NCBI GenBank assembly: GCA_018873245.2
Contig: JAEMBT020000008.1
Location: 1,612,001 to 1,676,000, forward strand
DNA from: Archegozetes longisetosus
Taxonomy: Eukaryota > Arthropoda > Arachnida > Sarcoptiformes > Trhypochthoniidae
DNA: 64,000 nucleotides
Direction: 5' to 3'
Below, in pieces: positions 1 to 9,385 of this stretch; positions within the stretch are counted from its first letter, which is position 1; each line of letters begins with the position of its first letter. Under the pieces are notes generated by a model, which was not told the origin of the DNA, made no database searches, and was given only the letters and a program-made list of their open reading frames with translations. A program made the translations under genes and the position numbers.

Positions 1-481
1 ACAGTCTCAAGCCACACCCACTTCCGACGAAGTACAAGCTCCGTCCAAAAAAAATTTTTGAGCTATGTCCAACAAAATTTTCCTAAATGTTCCTCTAAGT
101 ATACTGGTTAAGAATATAAACGGATTCTCGAAATTCCTTCTGGGGGCGGAGTTATGAGTATTCAAAGTTTCGATATTTCAATTTTTGGTTGGCTATATAT
201 ATGGCTATAATATGGATGTATTTATTATCAGTATCACTTGACGAACAAGTCTCAATCCACGCCCACTTTCAATCAAATCTAAGCTCCGCCCACAAAAAAT
301 TGAGCCACGCCCACCAAAATTTTCTAAAATATTCTTCAAAGTATGCTGGTTAAGAATTTGAAAACAGATTCTCGACATTCCTTCTGGGGGCGGAGTTACG
401 AGTATTCAAGTTTTCCTCATTTTACTCATAAAAAACTACTTTAAATGTTGTTTCAACGATATGATTCAACGAATTTCAATA

Positions 482-889
482 TTAGGGTTTTGCTTATGTA
501 ATGCGGTTTTTTAACGTTATGTTTGAGGTCAATTTTGAATCAGTAATCGATTGTTTACAAATGTTTTTGGAAATTCATCGAAAAGAATATCTAAACTCAA
601 ATTATTGACAAATAATCTTTAAATAAATTGTGTTCAAAATGGCTGAAGAGTTTCCGACTAAGACTCACATAAGACATTGTTTGTTGTATGAATTTCATCG
701 GGGATCAAATGCTACCGAAGCTGCACAACACATTCGGGATACATATGGTCGCAAAGCTCTGAGTGTGAGTCAGTGTCAGCGATGGGTTTCGCGCTTCTGA
801 AACAACGACTTCAGTGTCGGAGGCAACGCTTAATCCGGACGACCGGTGCAATTTTACCAAAAAACCGCATTACATAAGTAAAACCCTAA
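482..889 (+). mobile_element. internally deleted mariner-like element inserted in the palindrome arm
   Basis: This 408 bp segment has 31 bp terminal inverted repeats (482-512 and 859-889) that differ at one base and begin TTAGGGTTTT. It is flanked by TA on both sides (480-481 and 890-891), the duplication expected of Tc1/mariner insertion. The opposite arm of the surrounding palindrome (near 3600-3625) lacks the segment and preserves the empty TA site, which proves an insertion. It contains the start of a mariner transposase frame at 639. Most of the transposase is gone, so the copy could only move with enzyme supplied from elsewhere. Confidence 0.85.
639..838 (+). pseudogene. mariner transposase N-terminal fragment (helix-turn-helix region), broken
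   Basis: An ATG at 639 opens 53 codons beginning MAEEFPTKTHIRH and ending WVSRF before a stop at 798-800. The same frame goes on as NNDFSVGGNA, a second stop, then SGRPVQF. This matches the layout of mariner transposases: a first helix-turn-helix block with the RGSNATEAA type of spacing, a W-hydrophobic-x-R/K-F motif, then a G-D-F ... SGRP linker. In intact mariners the catalytic D,D34D domain would follow; here it is deleted and the right terminal repeat comes directly after. Two in-frame stops and the deletion make it non-functional. The family call rests on recognised motif order only. Confidence 0.75.
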
Positions 890-935
890 TATTTAATGGC
901 TAAATATCTACACACAATTTTGAAATATTAAAAAC

Positions 936-2281
936 GTTTTACTGCATCTATTACGCCAATATAAACTTCAAGATTTAATGTTTATGAAAATTAAGATTAA
1001 AAACATAAGAAATTTATCGAGCTTTTTTTATGTACTTTATTCTAATTTTATAGTTAAATTAGTTTTTAGATTTTAGAAAGTTTTGAGTTATTTACATGTT
1101 TGAAAGATTATCAAGTTTAATTACTAACTTTGAAATCTAAAATATTGACATACACTTTTTCTGTGTTAGAATATAAACCAATCCTAGTAACTGATGGATT
1201 GATTGGAACTGGTGCCTACAGAAAGCAAGATGCAGCATCGAATGGGTATAAAGCATGTATGTCTTTCAGAAAACATCTGAATCTATCGTCATTCTGGTTG
1301 ATATTGTAAAATCTGGAATCTGATAGGAGCGTGTAAGAAATCAATACTTTAAATATAACCACTTTATTAAATATAACAATAACCACAATACAAATTTCAT
1401 AAGATCTCTCACAGGATTTTAACACAGGAGAAAAGAGCGAAAAATCTACGAAAAACGACATTTTAAAGGAACAATAGGCGGGTTAAATTGGAAGATACTT
1501 TACAATGATAGGCTAAATCTTATAAGGTTAATAACACATTTAGCTAGGATTGGAAGATTGTATAACTAGGACATACTTAGGCAGGTTTTAAGAGTTGAAA
1601 TTGCTTACTATCAGCTGTCATAATTTGTACAGCTTAGACAAGCATGTTAAGATTTCTTTTGTACAAACAAAAAGTAATCTTTAAATCAGTAATAAATTTT
1701 GACATATAAGGTGAGTTATGAATATTAGGGTTTAGAAATATAGGTTATTACGAAAGAATTACAGTATAGGTCTAATTAAGAAACTCAGACGTTATTACAA
1801 TATTTCTAATACTGAATTAAATGAAACGAATATGATAAATACCGTACCTTCAAAAATTCATGACCACTTTCTCAGAGGAAATTTTAATGAAACAGTCGAT
1901 AAAATTTTTGAAGTTTTTAATCTTTGTTTTTATGTACTCATTAAATCTTAAAAATTGTATTGGTACAGTAAACACGATGTCTCAGGATGCCAATAACAGT
2001 TAATTTTAAAATGCAAACAATCTCATATAAAAGCAGCAAGAGAATGTTTAATAAACATATAGATTTTAGTTTAATAGCTTCTATGAATATTGCACAATAT
2101 TGATTTTTATGAACAAAAATCAATATGCAATTAAAAATAAATGCAACAAGATATTTTAATATTTTCTTCGCAACTTGTGCATATAGTTATGCACTTTAAG
2201 AATATCATTGAAATGATTATGTAAACATTTTTCTTGTAACGGGAAATTAGATTATAAAAATATAAACGTATTTTTAGTCGT
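936..2281. other. AT-rich spacer inside the palindromic element, no gene seen
   Basis: All six frames are broken by frequent stops. The few open stretches of 60-80 codons have low-complexity AT-driven composition and no recognisable motif. I see no RNA gene or tandem repeat here. Confidence 0.5.
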
Positions 2282-2380
2282 GTTACTCATTGATACCCAA
2301 ACATTTTAAAATCTAAAATAAAAGCTAATATATTGTAGTTTTATATTATAAAAAGAAATTCTTGGGTATCAATGGGTAAC
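2282..2380. repeat. 99 bp hairpin with 19 bp inverted ends
   Basis: The word at 2282-2300 (GTTACTCATTGATACCCAA) is the reverse complement of 2362-2380 with one mismatch, enclosing an AT-rich loop. It looks like a tiny MITE or a solo foldback. No clear target duplication is visible. Confidence 0.5.
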
Positions 2381-2680
2381 AAGCTCATTTTTAAGCTTTT
2401 TTAAAAAATGTCGTAAAAATGTCTGAATTAAATTATATAGAGTTAAAAATAGTGCCTGTTGTTCTGCAAGATTTGATAGATATCCTAGACGAGACATTAG
2501 ACGTGTTAGCGAAAATAATGTGGTTACTTTTAATACAGTGAAACCAATAACCGATAGCGACAATAACATACTTGATGAAGATGACCTTCGTTATGGCCAA
2601 AAACAGGTGGAACAAGTGAAAATTTACCCTGATATTTCCGCAATCGCATCAACGATTTGATTAAATAACTTATACATAAT

Positions 2681-3300
2681 GAATTTGGGGTGAATCCCGG
2701 GCTAATGGGTCTAAAGAGGTTCCCGACCTCCCACCCCCAAGTCTGATATATCATTGGATTCAGTTCGTCAAGCTGAACATTTTGATACTACACTTGACCA
2801 CTTTTGACCCGAACCTGACCACTTCTGAACAACTCCCGACAGGAGTGGTCGACCCCCGCCAAGTGATATATCATTGAACTCGGGACATCGAACCTAACAT
2901 TTTGATACCTCACTTGGTCAATTATCTCAAGTAGTTCTCGAGATATCCATCATTGTTTGGTTTAGTACCTCGTAATGGATAAACCTGGATTCTCGAGTCG
3001 TAACCTAAACAAGCCTGATATAAACTTAGGGAGTATAAGTTAGGTCGCTTCGCGACCTAACCTATTATACCTTAGTTTAAATCAGGTTTGGCTTGGGTTA
3101 CAACTTGGTAAAGCCAGGTTTACCCATTTTCGAGGGGGTTAGGTCTCGGTGGCCAGAAGTGGTCAGGTTCGGGTTGGAAGTAGTCAAGTGTGGTATCAAA
3201 ATGTTCAGCTCGACGAACTGAATCTAATGGTGTATTACACTTAAAGGTAGGGGGTCGGGAACCCCTTTAGACCCATTATCCCGGATTTACCCTGAATTTG
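2681..3300. mobile_element. ~620 bp foldback (near-complete palindrome)
   Basis: The arms pair almost end to end around a centre near 3050, where AGGTCGCTTCGCGACCT closes the hairpin. The outer words AATGGGTCTAAAG and TTCCCGACC (left) return in reverse complement at about 3245-3285. The left arm carries an extra diverged copy of the segment containing CATTTTGATAC (first copy about 2750-2810, second about 2860-2920), so the arms are asymmetric. The segment is visibly richer in G and C than its surroundings. No coding frame is present. It sits inside the spacer of the larger palindrome, so it is either a later insertion or that element's core. Confidence 0.75.
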
Positions 3301-4219
3301 TATACTTTATTTATTATATTATGTAAAATTCTACTCAAACTGTAAGAAACTGTAAGGAATTTTTGATTGCTCATCACTCTTTAATTATTATATATAATAA
3401 AATAATTTTTGCATGGATAGTTATCATATAATAAGTATATTATATGGTTAAATTTATTTTAAAATCGCTCCATATTTTATCATTCTGAGACATGGTGTTT
3501 CAATGAAATAATTGAACTTTATGATTTGCATGCATAAACTTAGTTAATTCTTTTTGATATATATAAAATATTTTTTAAAATTGTGTGTAACTATTTAGCC
3601 ATTAAATATTTCATGAAAATCGTTGAATCATATCGTTGAAACAATATTTGAAATAGTATTTTATGAGTAAAATGAGGAAAACTTGAATACTCGTAACTCC
3701 GCCCCCAGAAGGAATGTCGAGAATCTGTTTTCAAATTCTTAACCAGCATACTTTGAAGAATATTTTAGAAAATTTTGGTGGGCGTGGCTCAATTTTTTGT
3801 GGGCGGAGCTTAGATTTGATTGAAAGTGGGCGTGGATTGAGACTTTTGTTCGTCAAGTGATACTGATAATAAATACATCCATATTATAGCCATATATATA
3901 GCCAACCAAAAATTGAAATATCGAAACTTTGAATACTCATAACTCCGATCCCAGAAGGAATTTCGAGAATCCGTTTATATATTCTTAACCAGTATACTTA
4001 GAGGAACACTTAGGAAAATTTTGTTGGGCATAGCTCAAAATTTTTTGTGGACGGAGCTTGGACTTCGTCGGAAGTGGGTGTGGCTTGAGACTTTTTTGCT
4101 TGTCAAGTGATGCTGATAAATATATAGGCATGTAATGGCTTTGCCAGCTTCTCGGGAAGGTAAAAGCCAACCGACGCAATTCGTTTGATTTTTGTCAAAG
4201 GTTCAATTAATATAAAAAA

Positions 4220-4576
4220 TACATCGAGATTCTAGAAGGACTTATCTTGACTATGAACTTCTTATACCCCGAAGGCTACATTCATCAGTAAGATAATATC
4301 CTAAGTTATAGGGTACAGATTACCAAAACGTGGTTTGAAAACAACGGGCTGATCACAATGGACTAGCTGACGATGCCTCCGGACTTGAGTCCTATTGGAA
4401 ACTTGTGGACGATTAAAGATCAATTAGAAATCATGAAACTAATGAAAATGAATCTATGGTTAGAAAAGGTCAATGGGATATGGCAAAGGTTTGGCCCCGA
4501 TTACTTGACTAAGCTTTTCGATCTTATGTCAGTGCGTCTTCAAAAGTGCATATCTTCCTTGCGGCACACAATTTAA
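4220..4576 (+). pseudogene. Tc1-like transposase C-terminal remnant
   Basis: One frame reads YIEILEGLILTMN..., then a stop followed by DN, WFENNG, a second stop, and MPPDLSPIGNLWTIKD, ending LMSVRLQKCISSLRHTI before TAA. This follows the end of Tc1-family (DD34E) transposases: YxxxL, then QDN with the second catalytic Asp, WP.QSPDLNPIENLW with the catalytic Glu, and a closing basic helix. The Gln before the second Asp has become a stop and the catalytic Glu is a Gly (PIGN), so the copy is dead. The N-terminal half and the terminal repeats were not found next to it. It may be unrelated to the palindrome on its left. Confidence 0.75.
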
Positions 4577-5108
4577 TCATAGAAATTTGACTTAATCAAA
4601 TTAAAACTTTTAATAAAGTTTTAGGCTTAACACTTGCATTATGAATTTAAAAAATTATCAACAATAGCTTTTTCTGGATTTCTATGTAATCAAGTATTTA
4701 TTGTCTTTTAATACTATTTTTTCGTATATTTGCGTTTAGATTTTCTTAATTGTGAGTCCACCGTTTCGATCACAAGTTGATAGCTTGTTTGCTGAACTTA
4801 GATAAACTAAAACTGTCTCGATTTCTAAGGATAACGCAACCGATAGATCGGAAGAAAACCAGAAACAATATTCCTTTAAGAGTGCACTTTTCTGGAGAAC
4901 GCAGCTATGAGTAAATGATTGGAAAAATTTTAATCATTTAGGCGCGAAAATAGAGACGCCGTTCTGTCCGAGTTTGACCGGCAGCCCCCTATTGATAGGG
5001 ATTAATAAAACATTCAATCTTTTGATTTCATTCAATACTAAATATTATTAAATCGAGTTTAAAAGTTGCTAATAATAATTTTTTGCCTATTAATCGAGCT
5101 ATATATGA

Positions 5109-5357
5109 AATCATAAAAAAAAGCTTTTGAATTATGTCGTTCTTCCGAGTAACGCAACTTTTTATAGCGATAAGTATCTCAAATACAAAGATTCAGAAAA
5201 CTTATTCATTAATAATAATAATGTTAATTCTGATATTTCTCATTGTAGCTGTAAAGGTAAATGTATAAAGAAATGCTTTTGCAAAAGTAACGATAAAAAT
5301 TGCAACATTTTATGTTCATGTAACAAAAACTTGTGTAAGAATTGGACCGCTCATTAA
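5109..5357 (+). pseudogene. cysteine-rich CXC-like fragment inside a transposon
   Basis: The frame is open from just after a TGA at 5106-5108 and has no clear ATG near its beginning, so it is either an exon or a truncated frame. Its C-terminal half contains nine cysteines spaced CxCx3Cx3CxCx6Cx3CxCx4C, ending CKNWTAH before TAA. This resembles the zinc-binding CXC (tesmin/TSO1-type) arrangement, though the spacing differs slightly from the plant and animal CRC proteins. Its position between the inverted arms of an element suggests a transposon-encoded DNA-binding protein tail. I do not recognise a transposase core beside it. Function is inferred from cysteine spacing only. Confidence 0.45.
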
Positions 5358-5668
5358 AATTTCAATGTAAATAATATGTGAATAAAATTGATGTAAATGT
5401 TGTATTAGTTTTGCTATAACTTTTTAAACCTTAATTTATCAAAACTACGAATATTCAAGTTCTAAGTGAAATCAGTATAAACTCAAATGAAATCAAAAGA
5501 TTGAAAGTGAATTTGTTATCTGAAAGTTTTATTAACCCCTATCAATAGGGGGCTGCCGGTCAAACTCGGACAGAACGGCATCCCTATTTTCGCGCCTAAA
5601 TGGTTAAAAATTTTCTGATCATTTACTCATAGCTGCATTCTCCAGAAAGTGCACTTTTAAAGGATTCA

Positions 5669-5987
5669 CTTAGATTTGCTTTGCATGAGAGAAAATTCTT
5701 CAATCGTATGGTTGATTTTTCATCTAAGCTTTAATTGAATTTTGACGTCAACCTCTTGTCGCTAAATACCTGTCAAAGTCTTCACTGTTATTACAATGAT
5801 TTCAAGTTTTGATACTTAAAGTAGCATTAGATGACAATATTAGTATATCAAAGCTTCAAAATTATTGAATAATTTGAAAAACTAACAGATATTTAGTGAC
5901 AAGAGGTTGACATCAAAATCAAACTAAAGCTTAAATGAAAAATCAATCATATGATTGAAGAACTTTCTTCTATGCAAACCAAGTAGC
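5669..5987. mobile_element. nested ~320 bp palindromic MITE
   Basis: The left half (5669-5770, with GTCAACCTCTTGTC near 5748) is the reverse complement of the right half (about 5875-5987, with GACAAGAGGTTGAC near 5899). It interrupts the right arm of the surrounding inverted-repeat element, whose pairing resumes after it, so it inserted later. No coding frame is present. Exact ends and target duplication are uncertain because the outer arm has diverged. Confidence 0.65.
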
Positions 5988-6050
5988 TTTTGGTTTGCTT
6001 CTGATCTTCCGATTATGTTATCCCTGGAGATCGAAACGATTCAAAGTTTT

Positions 6051-7169
6051 GGAGCCTTAGATCGGGTACTTAGGTCTTTGTCAAAAGATCTGATAATAAA
6101 ATTAGTGAATCAATGACTAGAATATTAATTTGTGGAGTAGTAGAACAAATAATAGTGAAATATCTGGTGAGCGGCTATATCATAGAAAGTGATCAACTTT
6201 GAAAGTCGAAAGAAGTTGGAAGAATAGACTTAATACTATGAATTTGAATCCTAAATAAAACGTGGACTCATTTATTTATTGTTTGATTTATTTATTGTTT
6301 GTCGTTCTATTCATTGTACTGTGTAGAATATATTCATTTATTTTCTTTTAAGGATAAACATTCGGAAAATCATTTAATTACGACACGAACAAAACTTGCT
6401 TTTAAACAGTTATGGCGCGAGTCAGGGCTGAAATAATTGACTGCATTAGAAACAATGGGTTTTAGTCTTCATTATGAAAACATTTACAATCGAATAATCA
6501 TTAATTGGCATCAAAATTGATGTTACATTATATTAAAACTAAATTTATGAAAATCTGTACATTTTGTTTACATTCAACGATAGGAAGACACTATTCAACT
6601 AAATTTATATTAATAACTTCAATAAAATAATATTTTGTGTGTATATTAAAAAAAAGCTTAAAAACAAACTTAAGGCCACTTTGAGTTGACTTATCAATCG
6701 GTAAAGTTCTCTTGAATTTAGGTGTTCAGTTAAGAATCGGATTTCTTTCTTACTAATGACATTTTTGACCCTTATCTTAGTAATTTGATCTTAATTAAAT
6801 GACCTTCTCCTATGTAACTTACTTTTAAATAGAAATGACAATTTACAATTAAAAATTCTAATGCACTTTATGTTCAAAATCGATGTAAAAATGTATGAAT
6901 GACTGCGCTAAACAATTAGATGTTAGCTTTTTATGAAATATTTTCAATAATCATAAGAGACGAGATTTGAATTCGTATTCTAGAGTAAAGGTCAGCGATT
7001 GACATCTCCACGTCTTTCACTATTCTAACAGTTGATGCATTCATTATAATAAAGTCCTAAAAATTTCAGCTCATTATTAGAGAGCTATCGCTGGACCACA
7101 GTTTAAAACCGGTCAGCACTAACACTAGACGTGTTAGAATGTAGAAACTTTCCTATTGATAACCAATAC
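6051..7169. other. intergenic, no gene seen
   Basis: This AT-rich stretch lies between the transposon cluster and the 3' end of the glycosyltransferase gene. A short imperfect repeat of TTTATTTATTGTTTG occurs at about 6271-6302. The part nearest 7169 should include the glycosyltransferase 3' UTR. No other coding or RNA feature is supported. Confidence 0.5.
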
Positions 7170-9385
7170 TTAAGGCGCTAATAGATCAGCGAGAATCCAG
7201 GTGTACAACTTCTTAAAAACTAAGTCAACTCGTTTGTACTTTACATTGTTAATGCCGTCCGTTTTGTATCTTCTTTTACCACTATATAGCTTTTTATAGC
7301 TGAAAAGAATGAAACCAAAATAAAAATTAAAATAATGACCATATTTTGAAGAAATTTCAAACAGAATAGCTATAATTCGGTTTCAAGCTTTTTTGAAATA
7401 AAATGCATGAATAAATAGCAAACCGATCGGGATTAGGTGTGTCTCCTTTATGTTTGAGCATTTTATAGCGGGCGATATTCTCTGAATATCTTGAAATTTT
7501 ATAGCCATGATGTCTGACTCGATTGGACCTGTTTTTCATGAATAAATAAAAAGTTTACAAAATAAAATCAATTCAACAAATAATTAGAATGAAAGGCATG
7601 AATAAACAATTAAATTACATGTCATCATCTTCTCCACCCCAACCCCAAAATTCATTGGAAAAGCCGTTAATATTTTCGAATTGTTCTTTAGTCAGAGCAC
7701 TGACTCCACCGAACAGATCTTTATAAGGAAGTCTAGAGTAAGAAAAATTGATGCATAAATTAAATAATTTCAAGTTAGTGAGGCATCACTTGGTTTCAGA
7801 AACTACCTGTAGCTGAACTTATCGATAGCGACTGACATATGCCTCGGCTGTTCAGGACAGGTGTACAAATTTCTATCGTCTTCAGGTATAAGATCGACGT
7901 CATGGAAAATAAAGCACTGGTAATCATATTGTTTGATGGCTTCCAAGAACCCAATGTTCATGAGTTTGGCACGATTGAACTTTCCATTACCAACCTTTAC
8001 AATTATCAATCATTTTAAGATTCAGAACAATTCATATAACAATTGATGCATTGAATAATCAATTTTAATAACTGCCATAATTCATGAAAGAGAACTTGTT
8101 TTCTGATTCAGCTTACGGCTTACCTCTTCTACGATATAAATCCCATAATCAAGTTGTTGTCTCTGCAATACTGGATGAATATTGTGTAGAAATATTCTCA
8201 AGTGTTCTTCTCTATCACGATAGGGTATAATAATAGCGACTTTATGTCGAGCAATACAATCTTTTGGTTGAAAGCGTCCACCGGGTTCTAACTCAGGTAA
8301 CATCGCTTCCAACTGATCGAAAGATGGAGAGTCCGTCAGTACTTTAAGGCGACCCACTGTTTAAATAGTGAGTAATTATTTAATTAGTACGATTAAATCA
8401 AATTAACAAAAAACCAAATGTTTTCAAAGCTCTTATTATATTTGACATCAAAGTCTACGAACTGATAATAATCTAGTTTCGGTTTATGTACCATTTCGTA
8501 TGTGCTGCACGTTTTAAGGTTTGTTGGTATATTCAACTATGATATCAATTAAATACAGAAGTTATTGACCACTAGTTACTCCTGTTTTCTGTCCACTACT
8601 CAAATTTTCAAATGAATTTTCACAAACTAGGACTCAATCTATATCCAAAACAGTTGTTCTGATTTTTTTTGAAAATTTTGAACCAAATAGATGCAAAAAG
8701 TAATTATCCCTATTATAAAAGCAGCCTCAATATGAATAAATTAGTTTTTCTACCCTATCATTTGAAAGCTAAAAGAATTCTCTGAGGAATAGTTTTGATC
8801 CAATTCAATCAAACAGTTTGATAAGTGTGACAAAAACCTGATTTTGAATCTTAAACAAAAGCTTTAATGTGTAGTTGGGATGCTTGAGGAAGTCTTACCG
8901 AGTTTTGGCGGAACGAGAGGACATATTTCAAGACTAGAAGTATTAGTTATCGAATCATTCAAATAACTAATATCAGGATCTGAGGCACTATTAAATGTAG
9001 ATCCTGTATCACTATTTATAGTATTTAACGTTCTCTTAGTGTCACTATTGAGCGAATTAGTACTCGAATGTGATGAAGCTGATGACGATGAAGATGCATT
9101 TGAATTACTAATAGAACTATTTGTTGGCTGAACTAAACGTGATATGATGTGATGCTGAGAGTCCGAAGACCATTGCAGACCACTCGCTGGAACTGATTGA
9201 CTAATGCTGAACTTATGCTTGTAAGCAACAAAATTGGCCGAAAATTGCATCAATAGGAACACTAACACAATTGCAATCAAAAGTTTATAACAGTTGGGCC
9301 TACAAAATACATTATTAATAGATGTTGTTGTTGCACTGACTGGCATGGCAATTATCAATGAATTGCTACTGGAATTAACAACCAT
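7170..9385 (-). CDS. beta-1,4-galactosyltransferase family enzyme (probable beta4GalNAc-transferase), 6 exons, complete
   Basis: Exons on the minus strand are 8899-9385, 8124-8356, 7807-7994, 7619-7732, 7424-7528 and 7170-7299. All junctions are GT-AG and the phases join to 418 residues. It is a Golgi type II glycosyltransferase adding Gal or GalNAc in beta-1,4 linkage to terminal GlcNAc. Residues 34-54 are the membrane anchor, followed by a Ser/Asn-rich stem. The catalytic part has CPLVPPKL, IIPYRDREEHL, FNRAKLMN, the metal-binding DVD (272-274), GWGGEDDDM (about 333-341) and the metal ligands Met364 and His367 (KMLKH). Leu309 (PYKDLFGG) replaces the Tyr289 of bovine B4GALT1; Leu or Ile there is tied to UDP-GalNAc use in invertebrate members, so a GalNAc-transferase is inferred. 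The start is ATG 9385; the upstream frame reaches a stop with only TTG between. Confidence 0.95.

Larger units (their letters stand above)
1..4091. mobile_element. large palindromic (long inverted-repeat) DNA element, left end cut by window edge
   Basis: The left arm (about 4-481 continuing at 890-935) is the reverse complement, with scattered mismatches, of the right arm (about 3560-4091). Each arm contains two diverged tandem copies of a roughly 237 bp unit; both units carry the words CCACGCCCAC / CTCCGCCCAC and CTTCTGGGGGCGGAGTTA. The left arm runs off the window, so the true terminus and any target duplication cannot be seen on that side. The ~2.6 kb spacer is AT-rich with no supported coding sequence, and holds two further palindromes. 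A long inverted-repeat or foldback-type transposon fits best. A segmental inverted duplication is the alternative, though the internal tandem units argue for an element. Confidence 0.7.
4805..6050. mobile_element. inverted-repeat DNA element carrying a CXC-like reading frame, with a nested palindrome
   Basis: The left arm (about 4805-5035) pairs in reverse complement with 5488-5668 and then, after an interruption, with about 5987-6050. Diagnostic blocks are CAGCCCCCTATTGATAGGG and ACTCGGACAGAACGGC near 4955-5010 and again at 5537-5580. The right arm is split by a separate palindrome. The spacer holds a cysteine-rich frame (see the entry at 5109). A cut-and-paste transposon derivative is likely; I cannot assign a superfamily from the termini. 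Confidence 0.7.

Noticed and set aside
4220-4576. Tc1 remnant considered as the transposase of the neighbouring large palindrome
   Set aside because: It lies outside the palindrome's right arm, has no matching terminal repeats around it and is independently decayed.
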